A stretch of DNA of 64,000 bases, from assembly GCF_014839805.1 (NCBI RefSeq), contig NC_051118.1, positions 4,642,391 to 4,706,390 on the forward strand, written 5' to 3'. Shown piece after piece: positions 57,601 to 64,000 of this stretch; position 1 is the stretch's first letter, and each line of letters opens with the position of its first letter. The translations under genes and the position numbers were made by a program. A model generated the notes under the pieces. It did not search any database, was not told the origin of the DNA, and was given only the letters and a program-made list of their open reading frames with translations. The stretch is from Manduca sexta (lineage: Eukaryota; Arthropoda; Insecta; Lepidoptera; Sphingidae).

Positions 57601-60600
57601 TCCTCAAAGACACAACACTCCTAGAAAAGGACGCAAGCTACGAACGCGGCTTTAACAGCGTTGTTTTGTCAGGTATCGAACGCATCATCTCGTTGTCTCT
57701 ACCACAAAGTGGTACGCAAACTATCAAACGATAGTCGTGGGCCGGCACGACGACCGCGGCCGAAGCGTCGCCGTGCCGCGCGCCGCGTCAACTACAGAGA
57801 GTCGGTCTGGGGAAAGCAGATCTGTAAGTTACAAGAAATGTACTTTGAATTGTTGATGTGAAACATCTCTAGGCGCAGGTATAAACCGGATTGTTGACGT
57901 GGCGACGCTTGGCATGGCGTCGGGTCGCCACGCTATACTAGGGTTATATACGTATACAGTCTATATATAAGTATAGGTAGTGTGTACGGTGTGCCGACGA
58001 TTATATAATGAATTTTTGTATTAAATGAAAATAAATGTTTATTAAATATATAGTCACCATTTTCTGTAAAAAAAACATTATATTTAATTTACACACACAC
58101 AATATCATGCATTTATCCCCGAAGTGGTATGCAGAGGCGCAACCAAGGCACCCACTTTTTGCCAAGTGTGTTCCGTCCCATGATGTGATAGGGGGCGAGC
58201 CTATCGCCATATCGGGCACAAATTTCAGACTCCGGGCTGATACTAAGCAGAAAAACCCAAACAACACTTTGCCCGACTCGGGATTCGAACCCAGGACCTC
58301 GGAGCGCTGTCGTACCGCACATACAGTACAACTATGCCACCGAGGCATTCATTTAATTTATTAATTATGATATATTTAGGTCCTGTGGTTATCTTGTTAT
58401 TTATGTATATTACTTGTATGAACACGATGTTTCACATCTGCCAGGCGTTCCGTGACGGCTCACATTTTTTTTTGTACAGGAATACATTTTAAAATGTTGA
58501 TAGTCATAAAATAAAATAATAAAAATCACTTTCAACATATAGCGTGTTGGGGTAACTTCGGATGAAGGGACACCGTTAATTCAAAATTTACCGTTGAACT
58601 ACTCAACCCAGTAACATTTCCGAACTTTGACGTAGTTTAAAATTAATTTTATAATATCGTCACAATTATCACAGAATTGATATAAGCTAGGATATAGCAG
58701 TAATTTAAAATACACGGTTTAGGAGCCGTTCAAGTATTACGTAACGCAATTTGGAGGAGAGGGGGGTCTAGTAAAACGTTAGGATGCGTTACAGGGGAGG
58801 GAGGGGGGATTCGTACGTGTTATGTAACATTGGATTTTTATTAAAAAAAATAACAAAGATATTTTAGCGATTTTCTGGTCCTTGCGAAAAAAAATGTAAT
58901 TTTAGAGTTACATAACTTTGGGGGGGGGGGGGGGGCTACAGGAAAACGTTACGGCGCGTTACATGGGCAGGGGTTGTTGAAAATCATACTTGAACAGTCT
59001 CTTACCCCGTGATCCAAAATTACCCCAACAAAACTGTACTATTAATCTATCGATGATGTCAGTAGTAATGAGTAATATGATCTCAGACTGGATGAATGGC
59101 CAAGGGTAATTATTTATACCTTCAATTACTTAATCTGCTGAAGCATGCAGGTTTTGCCTTGTGCCCTTCATCGGACGATCTCTATTACGTTGAAAGTAAT
59201 TTAATAGCTGCTTTAAGTCATTTATTTTTTATATCGTTGGCACTTAGTATAAATGTTAAAATGCGCGAGCTGAAAGTGTCTGCAAAATATTTGTTAGAGA
59301 CCATTTAAACTAGAAAAAAAGGCTCGCATTAATGATTTTAGCCACTCACGAACATTTACAATACGAAAATATTCAATATTAGGGTTGTTTTGGTCTACGG
59401 ATATTTAATTCACAATAAGAAATGCAACAATATGAAGATATTTAACTATTAATGTTTTTTTTTTTGCGAATCGCCAATTTCTTAATGAAGACAATTTTCT
59501 CTAACCACTGTTTTATCTACTTATTAGTAGGTTGATGATTGCCTTCGTGACGTAGTCGTTTGTTAGCGCAGTACGTTCACTGCTCTAAGCTTCCGGGTTC
59601 GTATCCCGAGTCAGAACGAGACGACAATACGACGAAATGAAATACTAGGTGGTACCCTAGTTGTACCTCTGCCTACCCGCTCAGAGATAAGACGATGAGT
59701 GATCTTGCTATAACTATTTCTACTATAAAGAAATTCAGATCAGAACCAGAAACGACGTTTCTCTATTATGTCTACCACAAAGACAATCAGATAGGCATCA
59801 AACCAGAAATGACGTGTATAAGAAAATAAGGATTTTATTACATTTTTCAGCAACACCTCTTCTTGGGGCTCCGGGTGCTAGCGAAAAAGAGTTGAGTTCT
59901 AAATATTACAGGCCCAGTGTTCAAGACACGGTAAGAAATATAGTAGATATTGTCTTCTTATTTAGTAGATAGCGTCTTCCTTTTTTTTTCTTTGTATGAC
60001 GAGACGAGTTTGCCGTTTGCCTGATGGTAAGCGATACGACCGCTCATAAACAGTAGAAACACCATCCAACACCACGAATTACAAAGTATTATTTGATATT
60101 CCACTGCCGTTGCCATTTTGAGAAATGAGATTTTAAATCTTATTATGTCCAGTAGTTACACTGGCTACAATGAGGCTACAACTACCCTTTTTAAATATTT
60201 CGATTGATCTTTTCGTTTAAGACATATTTCATTATTTTTCTACCCTTACTGCACGCCAATGTAGAGTCGACGAAACTTACATTTATATACACAAAAGCAC
60301 TTAATTATTAACAATATTTATTCATCATAACGTGTTTAAAATGTATTGTATTACTTAACAGACCTCGTTACCTTAAATCTGTTGCTCGTCGTAGGATATA
60401 TTTTATTTCCGCCCGGATGGGGACCACTACATACAAGGTGTTAAAACTCGTCATAGACCACGTAAGTGTGTCGCGTTCCGGGATCAGCCTACGTATGTCT
60501 GGTTCCAACAGCCGTCATAATTGTGTCGACTGCCGAGGGACAATCATTTCTCGTCAGTTGACATTCTATCGGCCCCCAATCTACCTTAACACCAGGCACA

Positions 60601-62301
60601 GTGAGGTCACTTTGTCGTACTTATACGAAAAAAATCACACTTTAGAAAAAAAATAACTGCCAATACTGCCGATGAAGATTGGCGCTATCTGTTTTCCTTT
60701 ATTTGATACGAGCATGGTAAACGGCCCCTACATGGTAAGCAGTATCTGCGGCATGATCATGAATGTATTTATTCCTACACTCAAATTTGCATAAGTATTT
60801 CGTCTTAGAATTAAACTTTGTTTTCATAAAATATTTTCCTCAATTGTTTCGAACCCATTTCTTTTATATGTTCGTCGCTTTATTTATAAAGCCCGCGTGC
60901 TTCGTTAGAACATTTCCTAACAAAAATATTTAAGGTGGGTAGGTCATCTTATTTTCACAAATTGATTCAATATTTTGTTGCCAGCCTGAAAAACTCGAGT
61001 CTCCGAAAGCCAAAGGTATGTAAGGAATGTTTTCTCTACTCGTTTCGGAAATTAAATAGATATCAAGAGCGAAGTTACATTACTTATTTATTAGGACTTT
61101 ATATAAAATAACATGTACATAGGCGGATTTAGTTCCGTAGACATTCTTTCCCACCCAACTTAGGGTGATGCAAAGTTTAACAAGGTAGGCGCATGGAAAA
61201 CTGTTGCAGTATAGAATGTGAGTGTGTATTAAAATATTAATATGCTGTGTAATTTAGCTGAAGTGAGACATCTGGATCCCGTCCCGGCGACTCCAAACAC
61301 TTCCCCACTGGCCTCGATGCCAAGCCGGCGTGTGGAATCAGAACTTGAGGTAATTCAAACACTATAGAACATCCCTCTTTTCCCCCCGAGGCAATTCTTA
61401 TGCGCTCCCTCTCCACACCGAATGCACGCCCATACATTTATCACAGCCCTAGGCAAACCTAGGTAAGTGTGTTACATTATGTAACTTACATACCTCATTG
61501 TTGCCGATTCACATAAAATAATATGAGGGTTCCCGAACATTTCCTAGCCTTGTTCCCTACTCCTATCCTAAGAGAATTCCTTCTTCTACCACACTTCTAT
61601 CCCCAGATATCCCCTCCTAACTTTCCTCCAGTGCCCTGCAGTCGCTAAGCTGAGGGATTCCAGTCCCTCATTCGCTGGTTTCCCCCGGTGATGACTGCAG
61701 GGTCCGATACTAAAAAAAAACACTAAGTATAGAACAGCCATATTCAACTTGTTTGTATACGGGCCACAAATAGGTCTGTTATGTAGATATTACAATAATT
61801 TTGTCACTTGATCTTGACAAAAATAAATCTCGCGATAAGCTTTTATCTCTACGTAGTATAAAACAAAGATTGATGCAATTTAAATGTTTTTTTTTTCTTT
61901 TTAGAGCATTCAAATAAAACCTTTTTAAATTATTTTTTATTTGATTTAAGTTGCAGTTGACTTAATATCTACATAGATATTATCATTACATGAATAACTA
62001 AATTTGTTGCTTTTAGTTAAAAATGCGTAAAATGATCAAACGATAAAGAAGTTAATCGACTCCTTTTTTACGTATTACTCAAGTCAAAGTTGACTTAAAT
62101 ATCAGTATTACTAGTAAACATAATATCTAACCATTTACTGTTAAGAATGACTTCTACATAGTGTTATACGATACGGTAACATAATACATTAGTTTACGCG
62201 TCCACTTGTCACGTTTTCAACAATAAACCTTTCAGATATACACCACTACGTTGACGAAGAACAAAAGGAGCTCATACGTATCATATACATCGCAAAATTG
62301 A
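42900..62301 (+). CDS. SLC9C1: Sperm-type Na+/H+ exchanger (SLC9C1/NHE10) with voltage sensor and CNBD-like domain
   Basis: Twenty-four exons with GT-AG borders and matching phases give 1337 aa: 42900-44026, 44097-44259, 44721-44946, 45458-45614, 45956-46130, 46607-46842, 47444-47565, 47955-48081, 48538-48616, 48934-49034, 49712-49845, 53426-53529, 54249-54360, 54925-55100, 55747-55865, 56272-56416, 56739-56842, 56975-57013, 57051-57198, 57673-57823, 59851-59930, 60985-61015, 61258-61349 and 62236-62301. The family exchanges Na+ for H+ in the sperm flagellar membrane and raises internal pH on hyperpolarisation. It is tuned by cyclic nucleotides in sea urchin and works with soluble adenylyl cyclase in mammals. 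Seen: a possible signal peptide, an exchanger domain, a four-helix voltage sensor with a regular S4, a CNBD-like domain and an Arg-rich C-terminal tail (about residues 1200-1250). Length fits the family (about 1180-1330 aa). An ATG 15 nt downstream (42915) is an alternative start. Exon 18 (39 nt) and the small last exons are the least certain. Confidence 0.9.
46607..48081 (+). other. SLC9C1 exons 6-8: voltage-sensor domain
   Basis: S1 is WFDVFIYVMILCNTPVILC. S2 is FFYIIYVLEMILKMVALG, with the acidic residue typical of S2, followed by YFKSHWNKLDFFIIVMA (S3 with Asn/Asp). S4 is KLLRMLRFLRLFKLAR, with a positive residue at every third position (K, R, R, R, K, R). Such a sensor is found in SLC9C exchangers but in no other SLC9 group. 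Residues are about 617-778. Confidence 0.9.
46868..47190 (-). repeat. SINE family S1 copy in SLC9C1 intron 6
   Basis: On the minus strand it has a head at about 47190, TTGGGTGTGGAACG, then a diverged B box (TTCAAAACCCAAGGG) and the body with CTCTATAAGAATTTTGAGGG and TCAGCAGTGGAACAG. The order is the same as in 5672-6010, with more substitutions. Confidence 0.75.
48617..48933 (+). other. SLC9C1 intron 9, open in frame for 94 codons
   Basis: After the donor AAG|GTAATT the exon frame stays open until 48900. The splice to GGTTTTGTAACC at 48934 restores the family sequence DVGKGFVTGEQEV, so this is an intron. The open frame is probably chance or a remnant. Confidence 0.5.
51080..51123 (+). promoter_or_regulatory. 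Conserved 5' leader block of the MADF-BESS pair
   Basis: GTGGATAGTTGTGCACTTGA here matches GTGGATGGTTGTGCACTCGT at about 27599-27619 upstream of gene 1. The distance to the ATG differs (about 35 versus 43 nt). Conservation outside the coding part supports a shared leader or core promoter copied in the duplication. Confidence 0.5.
51124..52521 (+). CDS. MADF-BESS domain protein, gene 2 (nested in SLC9C1)
   Basis: Exons 51124-51367 and 52001-52521 join at phase 1 to give 254 aa. It is a paralogue of gene 1. The N-terminus EEQDDEYIDSSDNE is followed by RFIAAVKSQPALWD and SWERVCYKVI, then KLQRRWKSLRVCYIREL to complete MADF. BESS reads HDLNFLHSLLPHFRKVP with DLQSEILVTLKKYV. Exon 1 is the same length (244 nt) in both genes and the intron sits at the same codon. 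The DNA duplication therefore preceded insertion of the foldback element into gene 1. The start is ATG 51124, followed by a second ATG. It lies on the same strand as its host intron, so it needs its own promoter and poly(A) site (AATAAA 52565-52570). A role as a DNA-binding regulator is inferred from the family. Confidence 0.88.
52565..52570 (+). terminator. Poly(A) signal of MADF-BESS gene 2
   Basis: AATAAA 44 bp after the stop codon, within an A/T-rich trailer. Confidence 0.55.
52647..52965 (+). repeat. SINE family S1 copy in SLC9C1 intron 11
   Basis: AGCGACAATAGCCTTTGGTT (A box) and CGCAGGTTCAAATCTCAAGG (B box) open the element. It continues through TTCTCTATAGGAATTTCGAG, GTGTGAAGTCTACCAATCCG, CACTAGGCCAGCGTG and TAGTAGAGGAGGCCCGTG to GGGCTGATATTATATA. 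It is on the plus strand and nearly full length. Confidence 0.8.
53125..53370 (+). repeat. tRNA-derived SINE (family S2), plus strand
   Basis: Head GTCTCAGTGGCGTAGATG, B box TGGATTCGAATCCTGAGTCA, body with AAATTTGTACCCGATATAAT and ATCACATCATGAGATGGAAC, end CTCTTCGGGGATAAATGCGT. The sister copy at 58100-58348 is on the opposite strand. Confidence 0.75.
53740..53985 (+). pseudogene. RTE-type LINE, C-terminal reverse-transcriptase remnant
   Basis: One plus frame reads GHVCKRTD, two stops, TRQVLEWRPRLGRRSVG, RWVNDLKKAGCGWMRAA, a stop, then DRYGWRSLGKADVHHW. This is the GHVARR, VLEWRPRTGKRSVGRPP, RW..DL, W...A.DR..W..LGEAY..QW signature that closes RTE-clade ORFs, very common in Lepidoptera. Only the end of the element remains, in SLC9C1 intron 12. 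Confidence 0.75.
54249..56416 (+). other. SLC9C1 exons 13-16: cyclic-nucleotide-binding-like domain
   Basis: About residues 918-1101. The beta-roll hallmark GDEPKGLYIVVSGLLEAS is clear, followed by GNAVGVLGVLTNRPYNYTV. In canonical CNBDs the phosphate cassette is FGE..LL...PR.A. Here the Glu of the GE pair is not apparent, so nucleotide binding may be weak or lost. The following helix LPIIKEAFKIAP and the C-terminal linker are normal in position. Confidence 0.75.
54600..54890 (-). repeat. Degraded copy of the 38955-39220 repeat in SLC9C1 intron 13
   Basis: CCCAATGCAAAAACAT at 54603 and ACTACCGATGCGATTTTGAA, ATAGGACCAATTTGGAGG, CCAAATCGGTTCATAAA and TCGAAGTTAACATCTTCTTT follow the same order as 38940-39200, with many substitutions. 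Confidence 0.6.
56975..57013 (+). other. SLC9C1 exon 18, 39-nt micro-exon (predicted)
   Basis: Acceptor TTCAATTAG| and donor CAAGAT|GTAAGT enclose 39 nt that keep phase 2 on both sides and read YSLFIFSRITFK. Extending the exon upstream to the earlier AG at 56915 would include an in-frame TAG. Because the length is a multiple of three, skipping it would also leave the frame intact. Confidence 0.55.
57475..57515 (+). repeat. G-run tract in SLC9C1 intron 19
   Basis: GGGAGGGAGGGAGGGGAGGG followed by GGGGTTGG gives more than four G-runs with single-base spacers, the pattern of an intramolecular G-quadruplex on the coding strand. Confidence 0.6.
58100..58348 (-). repeat. SINE family S2 copy, minus strand
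   Basis: On the minus strand: TGCCTCGGTGGCATAGTTGT (A box), GGGTTCGAATCCCGAGTCGG (B box), CAGCCCGGAGTCTGAAATTT and ATCACATCATGGGACGGAAC, ending CTTCGGGGATAAATGCATG. It is the better preserved of the two full S2 copies. Confidence 0.8.
58728..59005. mobile_element. G-rich inverted-end repeat (MITE-like)
   Basis: It starts GCCGTTCAAGTATTACGTAA and ends AAATCATACTTGAACAGTC, so the ends are short inverted repeats (TTCAAGTAT/ATACTTGAA). The inside has three GTTACAGG/GTTAC-type blocks with long G runs, including a run of G at about 58920-58933. It is non-coding and of a type widespread in insect genomes as I recall. Confidence 0.55.
59540..59705 (+). repeat. SINE-like copy in SLC9C1 intron 20
   Basis: GACGTAGTCGTTTGTTAGCG (A-box-like) and CCGGGTTCGTATCCCGAGTC (B box) precede a body with GTTGTACCTCTGCCTACCCG, the same string seen in the foldback minisatellite (CACCTCTGCCTACCCCTGAA). 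This links that minisatellite unit to a SINE body. Confidence 0.55.
60005..60190 (+). repeat. Dispersed repeat family R2, copy 3 (SLC9C1 intron 21)
   Basis: GTTTGCCGTTTGCCTGATGG, TAAGCGATACGACCGCTCAT, AAACAGTAGAAACACCATCC and CACTGCCGTTGCCATTTTGA, the last block followed by CCAGTAGTTACACTGGCTAC. It is the longest copy in the window. Confidence 0.6.
60395..60645 (+). repeat. Dispersed repeat family R1, copy 4 (SLC9C1 intron 21)
   Basis: CCGCCCGGATGGGGACCACT, ACAAGGTGTTAAAACTCGTC, GTCGCGTTCCGGGATCAGCC, GTCGACTGCCGAGGGACAAT and CACCAGGCACAGTGAGGTCA, ending in A-rich sequence. Same orientation as copies 1 and 2. Confidence 0.65.
61630..61715. repeat. Palindromic block in SLC9C1 intron 23
   Basis: CCCTGCAGTC at about 61633 and GACTGCAGGG at about 61695 are perfect inverted complements, with an inner near-palindrome around GAGGGATTCCAGTCCCTC. 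A DNA or RNA hairpin of about 75 nt is possible; no transposon family is recognised. Confidence 0.45.
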
Positions 62302-64000
62302 TTTTTTATACTATGTATTTATTGTGTTCGTTTATTTTACAACATTACTTGTATTATGAATTTACTTAAAATTGTATAGTATTTTTATTGTATAATCAAT
62401 GTTTTTTATTTTATTTATCTCATTAAAAAATGCATCATCTTCAAACAAAAATATCTTTACATATTATTATGAAACAAAGCCCTCCGCCGCATCAATCTGA
62501 ACGCGATAAGCTCAAAAACTACCGAATGGATTTCGATGAAATTTAGTATAGGGATAGTTTGAGACCTCGGGAAGGAAATAGGCTACGTCGTATCCCGTAC
62601 TCATACGCAGGTGAAGCTACGAGCAATTAGTTAGTATGAAATAAAATAACTATAAATATTTAATTGTTTAATATCTAAAAAGTAATCAAACTAAAAAATA
62701 GAAAAATCTAAGAATCCGAAACATTATTTGACCGCTGTCTTATACAGGTTGTTTGAAAAGTTGATTTTTTATTTTATAAAACATGTACTTCACAAGTAAA
62801 ACAACATAAAATTTAGGAATGTTAATAAAATGCAACCAAATTAAAATGAAGACTGTATCTTTTAGCACCACCACAGTCTACATGATAGTGACCTTACATT
62901 ATTACTAGAAATATATCATTTGAAATCAATAACATACTCTTACATTCAGAAGAAACTTTAAAATTACAGTTTTTTTTACTACACATAGATTTTATACATC
63001 AAATGTATACTAAAATTTCTAGGTTATATTATACCATTGACAAATATTTCCATAATAATGTTAGATCGATAAATATAATAACGGACAACATAACAATATT
63101 AATATTGAACTTTATTGCTTTCTGAAATTTCAATACCAATTCTAATAAAATAACTTGAAAACAAAGATACATCTCATCTCAATTTTGAGAATTATTGTCT
63201 TAGTTGGCCATTGTTGTTAGGGCCGGAAAAATATAAATGTTGTGCTAATTTATATGTTGCAATTAAACTTAATTATACACAATTCAAAACCAATAACAAT
63301 AGTAGTCTTATATTTAAGTAACTGGGTTTTACAACACATAGTAAGGCTTCAAGTTAAAAAAGTCATAAATGCAAAAAATACTTTTGTTTCAAAACCATTA
63401 CATAGGGTGTTCATTTTTTATTAAATTGTTTTTGTGCAACACACCAACATATTTCATATCTATAATTTTATGAAAAAGTTTTTTTTAACACAAAATTGTA
63501 TGATTTTTTTTTTAAATTTCCGAAAACAATTCCTAAAAACTAACCATTAAATGCCTCTGAAAAAAAAAACTTGAAGCCTCTAAAACCCTTACAGACTTCA
63601 CTCTATATATTTTTTTTTGTTTTTGACTTAAATCTACTCCTGTTGAATGAATTTTTTTCGTGATTTTTTTGCAGAGTCAGACACTCAAGTGCATTTTACG
63701 CTTATATGATTAGGTTGCTATAGCAAGACTGTCTCGTGTTACAATAAATAAATTCGATGCTTATTTATAATACAAATTCGCTTAATATACCAATCTAATC
63801 ATCACGCTATTCTTGCATGACTCAAGAAATAAACCTTATTGTTTATAACTAAGTGTATTTTTCGGCCGAGTCTTAAAAAATGACTTTTATTACTGTGTAA
63901 AATTAATTGTGTAGTTATTGAAAGTTACATTAAGAAAAAGCTTTGTGTAGAGCGTTATTCCGTCTATGAGGGCAAATCCGTCTTTTGGCAATAATGGCTG
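62302..64000. other. SLC9C1 3' UTR and downstream AT-rich DNA
   Basis: An ATTAAA near 62425 could serve as a poly(A) signal. A LINE-tail-like trace at about 62480-62640 includes AACGCGATAAGCTCAAAAAC, ACCGAATGGATTTCGATGAA and CATACGCAGGTGAAGCTACG. No further gene is supported to the window end. Confidence 0.4.

Overview
The window is eukaryotic and AT-rich. Its gene content, canonical GT-AG introns and repeat families point to a lepidopteran insect (moth or butterfly). Examples of the repeats are tRNA-derived SINEs with A and B boxes, RTE-like LINE remnants and the dispersed families at 1-190, 5545-5640 and 38960-39215. The species cannot be named from the sequence.

Layout. Positions 1-20500 are mostly intergenic or intronic. 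They hold SINEs, MITEs, a short tandem array, and a 5.7-kb I-like LINE (9620-15340, minus strand) with a 12-bp target duplication, inserted into an older short inverted-repeat element (9376-15479). A CpG-rich block at about 20520-20830 looks like the 5' end of a minus-strand gene that I cannot resolve further. Positions 22040-24839 encode origin recognition complex subunit 6 (Orc6, six exons, 288 aa). Positions 27661-42763 encode a MADF-BESS protein (253 aa, two exons). Its 14.3-kb intron is almost entirely one giant foldback element (28379-41802): long inverted arms built of tandem repeats, flanked by an exact 9-bp duplication, and interrupted by a 500-N scaffold gap. Positions 42900-62301 encode, in 24 exons that join in frame to 1337 aa, a sperm-type Na+/H+ exchanger of the SLC9C1 (NHE10) class: exchanger domain, voltage sensor and cyclic-nucleotide-binding-like domain. 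A second MADF-BESS gene (51124-52521, 254 aa), paralogous to the first, lies on the same strand inside SLC9C1 intron 11. The other SLC9C1 introns carry SINEs, an RTE-type LINE remnant and MITE-like repeats.

How it fits together. Three unrelated functions sit side by side: replication licensing (Orc6), DNA-binding regulators (the MADF-BESS pair) and sperm ion transport (SLC9C1). There is no operon logic. The two MADF-BESS genes share intron position, intron phase and a short 5' motif, so they arose by DNA duplication and not by retroposition. The most unusual feature is the giant foldback inside a gene intron. The gap in it is flanked by about 1.06 kb of the same sequence on both sides, so that part of the assembly is probably an unmerged overlap.
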